NCBI RefSeq assembly: GCF_900105615.1
Contig: NZ_LT630003.1
Span: 2,728,001-2,792,000, forward strand
Direction of reading: 5' to 3'
Length of the DNA stretch: 64,000 nucleotides
Source: Lacrimispora sphenoides JCM 1415
GTDB taxonomy: Bacteria; Bacillota; Clostridia; Lachnospirales; Lachnospiraceae
Part shown: piece by piece, positions 50,747 to 59,318 of the stretch
Layout of the letters: each line of letters opens with the position of its first letter
Numbering within the stretch: the stretch's first letter is position 1
The notes under the pieces: model-generated
The model's input: only the letters and a program-made list of their open reading frames with translations
What the model was told of the DNA's origin: nothing
Database searches by the model: none
Position numbers and translations under genes: made by a program

Positions 50747-50778
50747 GGCTGCCATAGGAGTATGGCAGCCTGTTTTTG
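50747..50778 (+). terminator. Hairpin between LysR and O-acetylhomoserine sulfhydrylase genes
   Basis: Perfect 9-bp arms GGCTGCCAT/ATGGCAGCC with a 6-base loop, followed by TGTTTTT rightward. On the leftward strand, where the genes lie, the T-tract is poor, so it may end metY transcripts only partly. Confidence 0.65.
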
Positions 50779-50795
50779 ATTCTGTTAAACCTGAC

Positions 50796-52103
50796 TTATT
50801 GAACCGCCTTAAATGCTTCCTCTAAATCTTCTATAATATCAGCTGCATGTTCCGTTCCTATGGATAACCGGATGGTGTTCGGTTTGATTCCTGAATCCTC
50901 CAATTCCTCTACTGACATCTGGGAATGGGTCGTGGACGCCGGATGAATGACTAAAGATTTTACGTCAGCTACATTGGCTAACAGGGAGAATAATTCCAAC
51001 TGGTCAATAAAATCTTTTGCCTTCCTGGCATCTCCCTTGATTTCGAAGGTAAATATGGAACCTCCGCCATTTGGAAAATATTTGCCGTATAATTCCTGCT
51101 GCTCCGGATCCTCTGAGACAGAAGGATGGTGCACCTTCTCCACCTGTGGATGGTTCTTTAAATACTGAGCCACCTTCAGAGCATTTTCCACATGGCGTTC
51201 TACACGAAGGGATAAGGTTTCTAAGCCCTGGAGGAATAAAAACCCATGGAAGGGAGAAAGAGCTGCTCCGGTATCACGGAGTAAAATGGCGCGGATCTTT
51301 GTTACATAAGCGGCCGCTCCTACAGCCTTGGTAAAACTGATTCCATGGTAGCTTGGGTTCGGCTCTGTAAGGGAAGCAAATTTCCCGGAAGCCTCCCAAT
51401 CGAATGTTCCGCCGTCAACAATGACCCCGCCAATGGCTGTTCCATGGCCTCCAATATATTTTGTGGCGGAATGGACTACAATATCCGCTCCGTATTCAAT
51501 TGGTCTTACCAGATAAGGAGTTGCAAAGGTATTGTCCACAATCAGCGGAATTTTATGTGCATGAGCGATGCCTGCAAGCTTTTCAATATCAACCACGTCG
51601 GAATTGGGATTGCCCAGAGTTTCAATGAATACCAGCTTTGTGTTTTCCCGAATGGCTTTGTCAAAAGCTTCGTAATCAAAAGGATCCACAAAGGTCGTTT
51701 CAACTCCGTATTCTGGGAGAGTATGCTCCAGCAGATTATAAGTACCGCCATAGATATTCTTTGCCGCTACAATATGATCCCCGCTTTTGGCAATATTCTC
51801 AATGGAATATGTAACTGCAGCAGCTCCGGAAGCCACTGCCAGGGCAGCCACTCCGCCTTCCAAAGCAGCTATCCTGCGCTCAAAGACGTCCTGGGTTGGG
51901 TTTGTCAGTCTCCCATAAATATTTCCTGCATCTGACAGGCTGAATCTGGCCGCAGCGTGATCGCTGTTATGGAACACATAGGAAGATGTCTGGTAAATGG
52001 GTACTGCTCTGGCATCGGTAACCGGATCCGCCTGTTCCTGTCCAACATGTAATTGTAATGTTTCAAATTTTAAATTTCTCTCAGCTCTTGTCTTCTTAGC
52101 CAT
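50796..52103 (-). CDS. metY: O-acetylhomoserine sulfhydrylase (MetY type)
   Basis: PLP enzyme of 435 residues making homocysteine from O-acetylhomoserine and sulfide. The PLP lysine is in VVHSATKYIGGHGTAIGG; the length, longer than cystathionine synthases, and the opening FETLQLHVGQEQADP fit MetY. GGGAGG precedes the ATG. The promoter at 52160-52189 overlaps a GGTAT/ATACC palindrome. Confidence 0.92.
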   Translation of the reverse strand: MAKKTRAERNLKFETLQLHVGQEQADPVTDARAVPIYQTSSYVFHNSDHAAARFSLSDAGNIYGRLTNPTQDVFERRIAALEGGVAALAVASGAAAVTYSIENIAKSGDHIVAAKNIYGGTYNLLEHTLPEYGVETTFVDPFDYEAFDKAIRENTKLVFIETLGNPNSDVVDIEKLAGIAHAHKIPLIVDNTFATPYLVRPIEYGADIVVHSATKYIGGHGTAIGGVIVDGGTFDWEASGKFASLTEPNPSYHGISFTKAVGAAAYVTKIRAILLRDTGAALSPFHGFLFLQGLETLSLRVERHVENALKVAQYLKNHPQVEKVHHPSVSEDPEQQELYGKYFPNGGGSIFTFEIKGDARKAKDFIDQLELFSLLANVADVKSLVIHPASTTHSQMSVEELEDSGIKPNTIRLSIGTEHAADIIEDLEEAFKAVQ

Positions 52104-52156
52104 ATGAATTTCCTCCCAAATGTTATACTGATTATTTATTTCGTATCTTCTTAATT

Positions 52157-52228
52157 GGTATTATACCTGGTTTTATGGCTAAGTGTTAATTGATATTATT
52201 ATGACCTGGTTATAGGAAAAACCTATAG
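52157..52228 (-). promoter_or_regulatory. Promoter and operators of metY
   Basis: TTAACA (52184-52189), 18-bp spacer, perfect TATAAT (52160-52165) on the minus strand. The palindrome GGTATTATACC (52157-52167) covers the minus-10, and TATAGG-AAAAA-CCTATA (52211-52227) lies upstream. Both resemble the ACCTAT/ATAGGT boxes at the other sulfur genes. Confidence 0.6.
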
Positions 52229-52327
52229 CAGAGCCTTCATAGATTTCTGTTACAAGCTCCTGCTTATCCATCATATATCCCTGAGTACTGAATATATATA
52301 TACAAATAATAATAAGGACAATGACCT

Positions 52328-52963
52328 ATGAATGAACATTACCCCTTTGTAAACCTGCCGCTGCCGTATCCATACGATGCGCTGGAACCCTACATAGACA
52401 CGCAAACCATGTACCTGCACCACGATAGGCTGCAGCAACGATATGTGGCGAATCTTAACGGGATCCTGTCGAATTATCCGCAGCTGCAAAACAAATCTTT
52501 GGAGGAGCTGCTTTCGGACACGGAAAGCCTTCCTTCGGAAGTCCGTCAGGGCATCATTAATAATGCGGGCGGAGTTTATAATCACACCATCTATTTCTTC
52601 GGAATGACCAATTCCATGACCCGGACCCAGGCTGAAGTATTGTATCCTGCCATCGTACAATACTTTGGATCGGTGGAACAGTTTTTTGATGAATTCAAAA
52701 GGTATGCACTGGCTATATTTGGATCCGGGTATGCCTGGCTGGTAGTGGATTCTAACGGCGTGCTGAAACTCGTAACAACACCAAACCAGAATTCCCCTAT
52801 CTCAGATGGCCTTTGCGTGATTGCAGGCATCGACTGCTGGGAACATGCCTATTTTTTGAAGCGGTTTAACGACAGGGCCGCATACATAGAAGACTGGTTC
52901 CATGTGGTAAGCTGGGAGGCTGCGGACGAACGTTATAAAGCATGCATCAGTGCAAAATCTTAA
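52328..52963 (+). CDS. Superoxide dismutase, Fe/Mn family
   Basis: Cytoplasmic enzyme of 211 residues. Metal ligands are visible in MYLHHDRLQ, GGVYNHTIYFF and GIDCWEHAYFLKRF (Asp and His). The Cys between the ligand Asp and WEH is uncommon. AAGGAC lies upstream of ATG 52328. Activity would remove superoxide during air exposure, complementing rubrerythrin. The metal cannot be decided. Confidence 0.9.
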   Translation: MNEHYPFVNLPLPYPYDALEPYIDTQTMYLHHDRLQQRYVANLNGILSNYPQLQNKSLEELLSDTESLPSEVRQGIINNAGGVYNHTIYFFGMTNSMTRTQAEVLYPAIVQYFGSVEQFFDEFKRYALAIFGSGYAWLVVDSNGVLKLVTTPNQNSPISDGLCVIAGIDCWEHAYFLKRFNDRAAYIEDWFHVVSWEAADERYKACISAKS

Positions 52964-52987
52964 TATGGATACTCCGGATTATAAAAT

Positions 52988-53036
52988 CAAACCTTCAAAC
53001 CGATGATTATTATATTGTCTGTTTGAAGGTTTTCAT
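52988..53036 (+). terminator. Intrinsic terminator of the superoxide dismutase gene
   Basis: Perfect AAACCTTCAAAC/GTTTGAAGGTTT arms around a 20-base loop, then TTTTCATTCTT. Confidence 0.85.
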
Positions 53037-53172
53037 TCTTCTGCCGGAAAGTCTTTCATTGGTCATACAGCTTCCCTCTGACTGGATATTTAATAAGCAA
53101 AAAGAGGAACCGGCAAAGCGACTCCTCTTTCCTTTTCTAAAAGTAAAACACCTTAAAAATCAAGGTTTATCC

Positions 53173-54183
53173 TTAGAATTTACCTTCTCTTGCACTCTCT
53201 TCAATTCCTACAGCCACAGCAACGGTAGCCCCAACCATAGGGTTGTTACCCATACCGATCAGACCCATCATTTCCACGTGAGCCGGAACGGAAGAAGAAC
53301 CTGCGAACTGAGCATCAGAGTGCATACGTCCCATAGTATCAGTCATACCGTAGGAAGCTGGACCTGCTGCCATGTTATCCGGATGAAGGGTACGTCCTGT
53401 ACCGCCGCCGGATGCTACGGAAAAGTACTTCTTGCCCTTCTCTGAACATTCTTTCTTATAGGTTCCTGCTACCGGATGCTGGAATCTGGTTGGGTTGGTA
53501 GAGTTTCCTGTGATAGAAACATCAACGCCTTCCTTCCACATAACTGCAACACCTTCTGTAACATCGTTTGCACCGTAGCAGTTAACTTTTGCTCTTAAAC
53601 CTTCTGAGTATGACTTTCTCCAAAGCTCTTTTACTTCGCCTGAGTAATAATCCATCTCTGTTTCTACATATGTAAATCCATTGATTCTGGAAATGATCTG
53701 TGCTGCATCTTTTCCTAAACCATTTAAAATAACTCTTAATGGTTTCTGACGAACCTTGTTTGCCTTCTCAGCAATACCGATTGCGCCTTCAGCTGCTGCA
53801 AAGGACTCATGACCTGCTAAAAAGCAGAAGCACTCGGTCTCTTCTTCCAGAAGCATCTTTCCTAAGTTACCATGTCCCAGACCTACTTTACGCTGATCGG
53901 CAACGGAACCTGGAATACAGAAAGCCTGAAGACCTTCTCCAATAGCTGCTGCTGCGTCTGCTGCTTTTCTGCAGTCTTTCTTGATTGCAATTGCTGCACC
54001 AACGATGTAAGCCCAACAAGCATTCTCAAAACAGATCGGCTGGATCTTCTTTACCTGCTCGTATACATCCAGACCTGCATCTTTTGTAATCTTTTCAGCT
54101 TCTTCAATAGAAGCAATGCCATAGCTATTTAATACAGAATTGATTTTGTCAATTCTTCTCTCATATGATTCAAATAATGCCAT
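53173..54183 (-). CDS. GGGtGRT protein
   Basis: Conserved protein of 336 residues named for the motif SGGGTGRTLHPDN (near 270). Several Cys (PICFENACW, ECFCF, NCYGAND) suggest metal or Fe-S involvement. ATG 54183 is chosen because AAGGAGG precedes it; the longer frame starts at a TTG without a site. It is consistently paired with a NifU-like scaffold, here 75 bp upstream. Molecular function is not known to me. Confidence 0.88.
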   Translation of the reverse strand: MALFESYERRIDKINSVLNSYGIASIEEAEKITKDAGLDVYEQVKKIQPICFENACWAYIVGAAIAIKKDCRKAADAAAAIGEGLQAFCIPGSVADQRKVGLGHGNLGKMLLEEETECFCFLAGHESFAAAEGAIGIAEKANKVRQKPLRVILNGLGKDAAQIISRINGFTYVETEMDYYSGEVKELWRKSYSEGLRAKVNCYGANDVTEGVAVMWKEGVDVSITGNSTNPTRFQHPVAGTYKKECSEKGKKYFSVASGGGTGRTLHPDNMAAGPASYGMTDTMGRMHSDAQFAGSSSVPAHVEMMGLIGMGNNPMVGATVAVAVGIEESAREGKF

Positions 54184-54258
54184 TATCTTGTCCTCCTTAT
54201 TATTGGCCAAATATCTTCGCTTTGATAACCGCTAACCGACAGGCTTTTGCCAATCTGA

Positions 54259-54951
54259 TTATTCATGTCTTGGGTCAATGATCTTAGCAGCTTCGGCAAC
54301 GCGTCCGTACTGTCCTTTTGCCTTTTCCCAAGCAGTCGTCGGGTCATCACCCTTCTTGATGAAGTCAGTCATCTTTCCAAGGCTTACGAACTGATAGCCA
54401 ATGATCTGATCTTCTTCATCCAGAGCGATACCGGTTACATAGCCTTCCGCCATCTCTAAGTAACGAGGACCTTTCTTTAATGTTCCGTACATGGTACCAA
54501 CCTGTGAACGGAGACCCTTTCCTAAGTCTTCCAGTCCTGCACCTACCGGAAGTCCATCCTCAGAAAATGCACTCTGTGTTCTGCCGTATGCGATCTGTAA
54601 GAATAATTCTCTCATAGCGGTGTTGATGGCGTCACAAACAAGGTCTGTATTTAATGCTTCTAAAACGGTCAGTCCTGGCAGGATCTCTGCTGCCATAGCA
54701 GCGGAATGTGTCATACCGGAACAGCCGATAGTTTCTACTAATGCTTCCTGGATAATACCCTCTTTTACGTTAAGAGTCAGCTTGCATGCACCCTGCTGAG
54801 GAGCACACCAGCCAACGCCATGTGTCAGACCGGAGATATCTTTAACTTCTCTAGATTTTACCCATTTTGCTTCTTCTGGGATTGGAGCAGCGCCGTGATG
54901 AACGCCCTGTGCCACTGTGCACATCTCTTCTACTTCCTGTGAATAAATCAT
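54259..54951 (-). CDS. NifU/IscU-like Fe-S scaffold paired with GGGtGRT
   Basis: Protein of 230 residues with an IscU-like N-terminal half: WCAPQQGAC, IGCSGMTHS and TDLVCDA supply Cys in positions like the scaffold ligands. The C-terminal half is specific to this family. AAAGGAG precedes the ATG. It is the first gene of a two-gene operon with the GGGtGRT gene. No SufBCD or IscS gene is nearby, so it may serve one dedicated target. Confidence 0.85.
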   Translation of the reverse strand: MIYSQEVEEMCTVAQGVHHGAAPIPEEAKWVKSREVKDISGLTHGVGWCAPQQGACKLTLNVKEGIIQEALVETIGCSGMTHSAAMAAEILPGLTVLEALNTDLVCDAINTAMRELFLQIAYGRTQSAFSEDGLPVGAGLEDLGKGLRSQVGTMYGTLKKGPRYLEMAEGYVTGIALDEEDQIIGYQFVSLGKMTDFIKKGDDPTTAWEKAKGQYGRVAEAAKIIDPRHE

Positions 54952-55063
54952 GTTAAAACTCCTTTCGAATAAGTAATAATTGTGAACAGTACTTTGTTAA
55001 ATATATCACATCATACTTGATTACATTTTCTCATATAATGTCGATTTCCGCAAGCTCTTTTTA

Positions 55064-55097
55064 AGGAAACAGGGAGGGATCAGCGGATCCCTCCCTG
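55064..55097 (-). terminator. Intrinsic terminator of the NlpC/P60 gene
   Basis: Perfect 12-bp arms CAGGGAGGGATC/GATCCCTCCCTG with a 4-base loop, followed by TTTCCTT on the minus strand. Confidence 0.85.
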
Positions 55098-55109
55098 CAA
55101 AACACATTC

Positions 55110-56360
55110 CTATACAATTCTTCTGACGGATAAAATCGTCCGGTAGGTGGCATTTCCTACCTTAATACCGGTCGACGGGGAACTGGCATGAACTATTTGT
55201 CCATTACCGATGTAAATTCCTATATGGCCTGCATAGCAGATCAGGTCTCCCGGCTGGGCATCAGAATAGGATACCTCACGCCCTGCAGAGCGCTGCTCCG
55301 AAGAGCTTCTTGGTAGGGAGTAGCCGAATTTCTTGTACACAGACAGTACAAACCCGGAGCAGTCCGTACCGTTCGTCAGGCTGGTACCTCCAAATACATA
55401 GGGGTTCCCCACAAACTGAAGTCCGTAATCCGCAACCGCACGGCCCTCCGCTGATCCTCCGCTGCTTTTGGAAGCAGACGGACCGGTGTACTTGTTGTTG
55501 GCATTGGAGGACTTGGGTTTTGAGCTGGTGTTTGCCGCAGCTTTCTTTCTGGCCTCTTCCTCCGCTTTTTTCCTGGCTTCTTCGGCTGCCTTCTTTCTGG
55601 CCTCCTCTTCTTTCGCCTTGCGGATCTCTTCATTCTTCTTTGCTACCGTCTGGGCAAAAACCGCCGCATCCTGCTTGGCTTGTGCAAGCTGGCTGTCGAA
55701 ATTGGAAACTTCCTTTTTCTTCGTGGAGATCAGTGTCTCAAGTGCAGATTGCTGTTCCTTATACTCCAGCTCCATGACCTCCATCTCAGCCTTGTCCTCT
55801 TCCAGGTCAGACTTATAATCGGCCACCTTCTGCTTTGTCTCCTGATAGGTGATCAGCATGTTCCGGTCGTATGTATAAATTCCTTCTACGTATTCCGCCT
55901 TATTAAGAAGATCAGACATGTTCTTAACCTGAAGGAAAATATCCAGATATTCTGTATCTCCCTTTTCGTACATGTACTGGATTCGCTTCTTCATGGAAGC
56001 GTACTGCTTTTCTTCCTCTTTCTTAGCTGCTGCATAGTCCAGCTCTGCCTGCTTGATCTCTGCTTCCTTGTTGGCCATATCACTTTCCAGAACTTTGATA
56101 TCAGCCAAAAGAGCAGTCAGATCAGAAGTCAGCTTTGATACCTGATTCTGGGCAGCGCTCTTTTTGCCTTCAGCTTCCTGGGCTTTTTTATTTGCCTCTT
56201 CCAGTTTTTTTTGCGCTTCCTGTTTTTCTTTTTCCGCTTTTGACGTGGCCCAGGCGGGAACAGTCTGGCCGCAGACCATTGCACTTACCAACAGGCCGCA
56301 GAGAAGCTTTTTAATCATTTTCCTGTTTCTTTCATACATATTCTGCATTTTTCGTTTCAT
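55110..56360 (-). CDS. Secreted NlpC/P60 peptidoglycan hydrolase with coiled coil
   Basis: Protein of 416 residues: signal peptide (about 15-39, ending AWA), long coiled coil (about 42-275, PcsB-like), Lys/Ala/Glu repeats (EEARKKAAEEARKK), a Ser/Asn-rich linker, and a C-terminal NlpC/P60 domain. Catalytic Cys and His are in NGTDCSGFVLS and YAGHIGIYIG, with a third polar residue in IVHASS. It would cut peptide cross-links at division or daughter-cell separation. GGAAC upstream of the ATG is moderate. Confidence 0.92.
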   Translation of the reverse strand: MKRKMQNMYERNRKMIKKLLCGLLVSAMVCGQTVPAWATSKAEKEKQEAQKKLEEANKKAQEAEGKKSAAQNQVSKLTSDLTALLADIKVLESDMANKEAEIKQAELDYAAAKKEEEKQYASMKKRIQYMYEKGDTEYLDIFLQVKNMSDLLNKAEYVEGIYTYDRNMLITYQETKQKVADYKSDLEEDKAEMEVMELEYKEQQSALETLISTKKKEVSNFDSQLAQAKQDAAVFAQTVAKKNEEIRKAKEEEARKKAAEEARKKAEEEARKKAAANTSSKPKSSNANNKYTGPSASKSSGGSAEGRAVADYGLQFVGNPYVFGGTSLTNGTDCSGFVLSVYKKFGYSLPRSSSEQRSAGREVSYSDAQPGDLICYAGHIGIYIGNGQIVHASSPSTGIKVGNATYRTILSVRRIV

Positions 56361-56480
56361 CGTCAGTTCCTTTTCCCCTTTTTTCTACCTTATATGTTAA
56401 CGTATAACCATGGTGAAATTCAAGTCTTTTTTGGAAAATTTTGATAATTGTAAGATACTGCCAAATGAACTTCCGGTTAT

Positions 56481-57860
56481 CTATTCAAGTTCCGCTTCCA
56501 GACGGGCCTGGTGCTTATCCTGTGGCAGCTTTCTTGCCACCACAAGGAAGGATAAGAAGAATAGAATCCCTTTGATGATACTTGAAATGGTAAAAGCCCA
56601 CCAGATTCCGTCAAGCCCAAGGGCTGTGCTGCTTAGAATCTTGGCAAGAGGTATCCTGGCGGAAGTAAATAAAACGCTGATGACCGAGCAGAGAAGGGTC
56701 CTGCCAAGACCGGAGAGAGCCCCTACTGTTGTCAGTTCAATGCACATGAACATCTGGCAAAAGCCCAGGATCACAAGATAGCGCACTCCCATTGGAATAA
56801 CTTCTGGTTCATGGATGAATAATCCGAATATATGCTCGGGAAAGCCGATCAGAAGAGCTGAGCTGAACAATCCCCAGACAAACATGACACCGATTGCCGT
56901 AAAATAGCCCTTTTTCACTCTTCCATACTGACCTGCCCCATAATTTTGACCCACAAAGGAGTTAATGGCGGCTGCAAATCCATCTGCCGTCATCCACGAT
57001 ATGGATTCGATCTGTCCGCCTACCCGCAACACCGCCACAGCAATATCCCCAAATCCGGTTACAAACCGGGTCAGAATCATGGAAATGCTGGTATAAATAA
57101 TGTTCTGAACGGAAGCAGGGAAACCGATCCGGACCATGGCTTTCATGTAATCCCAGGGGACCTTATGAAACACCTTCACCTTATCAAACAGTACCTGGTC
57201 CTTTCGAATGGCAATGAGGAATACTGCAGTAACTACTGCCTGGGCCATGACCGTTGCAATGGCCGCCCCCGCTACTCCTGAGCCCTTTATCGGACCCACC
57301 CCAAAAATCAGGACAGGATCCAGCACCATATTCAAAACCAGGCCGATAAAATTCGCAAGCAATGGTGTCTTACTGTCGCCCATCGCTGTCATGATCCCGG
57401 TAATAATCGAATTTAAAAAGGAAAATACAATCAAGCCGCAGGTAATCTTTAAATAAACCTGTGCATTATAGGTAACGAAAGCATCGTTCAACCCGAAAAA
57501 TGCGATCAAAGGCTTTGCCCCGAAAAACGTCACTACCCCATACAGCAGTGCAAATAAAAGCCCCATCTGAACCGAACCGGAAGCATAGACTGCCGCCTCC
57601 TTCCTGTCTCCCTTTCCAAGCGCATGAGCTACCTTTACCTGACCGCCCATTTTTGCCAGAGCGACAACGCCCTGGGAGAGCCAGACATACATACCCCCTG
57701 CGCCGACCGCTGCAACAGCCGGGGAACCGACGAACCCGATCCAGGCCATATCCGTCAGATTATAAGCCATCTGCACCAGGGCCGTGACCATGATGGGAAG
57801 GGCCAGACCGGTCAATGATGTAAAAATATGTCCATTTAATAAATCAATTTTCTTATTCAT
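56481..57860 (-). CDS. MATE family efflux transporter
   Basis: Membrane transporter of 459 residues with twelve hydrophobic segments in two homologous halves; the opening LTGLALPIMVTALVQMAYNL and the segment ALGKGDRKEA are typical of the DinF/NorM-like MATE group. Exports cationic drugs or metabolites with Na+ or H+. The ribosome-binding site (AAAGG) is rather far from the ATG. Monocistronic, with no clue to the substrate. Confidence 0.9.
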   Translation of the reverse strand: MNKKIDLLNGHIFTSLTGLALPIMVTALVQMAYNLTDMAWIGFVGSPAVAAVGAGGMYVWLSQGVVALAKMGGQVKVAHALGKGDRKEAAVYASGSVQMGLLFALLYGVVTFFGAKPLIAFFGLNDAFVTYNAQVYLKITCGLIVFSFLNSIITGIMTAMGDSKTPLLANFIGLVLNMVLDPVLIFGVGPIKGSGVAGAAIATVMAQAVVTAVFLIAIRKDQVLFDKVKVFHKVPWDYMKAMVRIGFPASVQNIIYTSISMILTRFVTGFGDIAVAVLRVGGQIESISWMTADGFAAAINSFVGQNYGAGQYGRVKKGYFTAIGVMFVWGLFSSALLIGFPEHIFGLFIHEPEVIPMGVRYLVILGFCQMFMCIELTTVGALSGLGRTLLCSVISVLFTSARIPLAKILSSTALGLDGIWWAFTISSIIKGILFFLSFLVVARKLPQDKHQARLEAELE

Positions 57861-57880
57861 AAATTATGTAACAACCTTTC

Positions 57881-57915
57881 AAAAGGGCCGCCAGTGAACT
57901 GGCAGCCCTTTATTT
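57881..57915 (-). terminator. Terminator between nfnB and the MATE gene
   Basis: AAAGGGC.GCCAGT/ACTGGC.GCCCTTT, one mismatch, T-tract on the leftward side. Confidence 0.85.
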
Positions 57916-57929
57916 TCTTACTATCTGGA

Positions 57930-59318
57930 TTATTCCTTAGAAGAAAGGTATTCATCAATGCCTCTTGCTCCAGCCCGTCCGGCTTCCATAGCCAGAATAA
58001 CGGTTGCAGCTCCTGTTACCGCATCTCCTCCGGCGTAAACGCCATCCTTGCTGGTCTTTCCTGTAGATTCCTCAGCAATGATACATTTGCGCTTATTGAT
58101 ATCCAGTCCTTTTGTTGTATTGGATATGAGCGGGTTCGGTGAAGTTCCTAAGGACATGATAACGGTATCTACATCAATGACGAATTCAGATCCCTCTATC
58201 TCAACAGGTCTTCTTCTGCCGGAAGCATCCGGTTCTCCAAGCTCCATTTTAATGCATTTCATTCCATTTACCCAGCCTTTATCATCGGTGAGAATTTCTA
58301 ACGGGTTGGATAAAAGGTTGAAAATGATTCCTTCTTCCTTTGCGTGGTGAACTTCTTCCGCTCTTGCCGGAAGCTCCGCCTCACTTCTTCTATATACAAC
58401 GTGTACCTCTGCGCCAAGACGAAGGGCCGTCCTTGCTGCATCCATGGCAACGTTTCCGCCGCCTACCACTGCAACCTTCTTGCCCGCTACGATAGGGGTA
58501 TCATAATCACTGCGGAACGCTTTCATCAGGTTGCTTCTGGTTAAATATTCGTTGGCAGAGAATACGCCGTTTGCGTTCTCTCCCTGAATTCCCATGAACA
58601 TAGGAAGACCTGCTCCAGAACCGATAAATATGGCCTGGAAGCCTTCTTCATCCAAAAGCTCGTCAATGGTCACGGACTTGCCGATGATTACATTGGTTTC
58701 AATCTTAACACCAAGCTTTCTTACGTTATCAATCTCCGGCTGAACCACACCTTCCTTTGGAAGACGGAATTCCGGAATGCCGTAGGTCAATACGCCGCCC
58801 GGCTCATGAAGAGCTTCAAAAATAGTAACTTCATAGCCCATTTTAGCCAGGTCACCGGCACAGGTTAAACCGGAAGGACCGGAACCGATGACGGCTACCT
58901 TCTTGCCATTGGTCTTTTCCGGAGCAGCCGGTACGAAACCGTGCTCTCTGGAATAGTCCGCCACAAAACGCTCCAGCTTTCCGATAGAAATAGGTTCTCC
59001 CTTGATTCCGCGGATACACTGGCCTTCGCACTGGCTCTCCTGGGGGCATACCCGGCCGCAGACAGCAGGAAGTGCAGAGGACTCAGCAATAATTCTTGCA
59101 GCTTCTTCGTGATTTCCTTTTTCCACTTCTTTAATAAAGCCGGGAATATTAATGGATACCGGGCAGCCTGCTACGCATTTTGGGTTTTTGCAATTAATAC
59201 AGCGGCTGGCTTCCTCTTTTGCCTCTTCCTCATTATATCCAAGACAAACCTCTTCGAAGTTCGTCGCTCTTACCTTAGGGTCTTGTTCTCTTACTGGTAC
59301 TTTCTTTAATACATCCAT
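57930..59318 (-). CDS. nfnB: NfnB / NADPH-dependent glutamate synthase-like large subunit
   Basis: Flavoprotein of 462 residues of the GltA/NfnB type. N-terminal Cys clusters CINCKNPKC and VCPQESQCEGQC carry [4Fe-4S]; an FAD motif GSGPSGLTCAGDLAKMG and an NADPH motif VVGGGNVAMDAARTA follow. With NfnA it forms the electron-bifurcating NADH-dependent ferredoxin:NADP+ oxidoreductase of anaerobes. Its ATG overlaps the nfnA stop (TAATG). Annotation as glutamate synthase small subunit is possible, but no large glutamate synthase gene is present. Confidence 0.88.
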   Translation of the reverse strand: MDVLKKVPVREQDPKVRATNFEEVCLGYNEEEAKEEASRCINCKNPKCVAGCPVSINIPGFIKEVEKGNHEEAARIIAESSALPAVCGRVCPQESQCEGQCIRGIKGEPISIGKLERFVADYSREHGFVPAAPEKTNGKKVAVIGSGPSGLTCAGDLAKMGYEVTIFEALHEPGGVLTYGIPEFRLPKEGVVQPEIDNVRKLGVKIETNVIIGKSVTIDELLDEEGFQAIFIGSGAGLPMFMGIQGENANGVFSANEYLTRSNLMKAFRSDYDTPIVAGKKVAVVGGGNVAMDAARTALRLGAEVHVVYRRSEAELPARAEEVHHAKEEGIIFNLLSNPLEILTDDKGWVNGMKCIKMELGEPDASGRRRPVEIEGSEFVIDVDTVIMSLGTSPNPLISNTTKGLDINKRKCIIAEESTGKTSKDGVYAGGDAVTGAATVILAMEAGRAGARGIDEYLSSKE

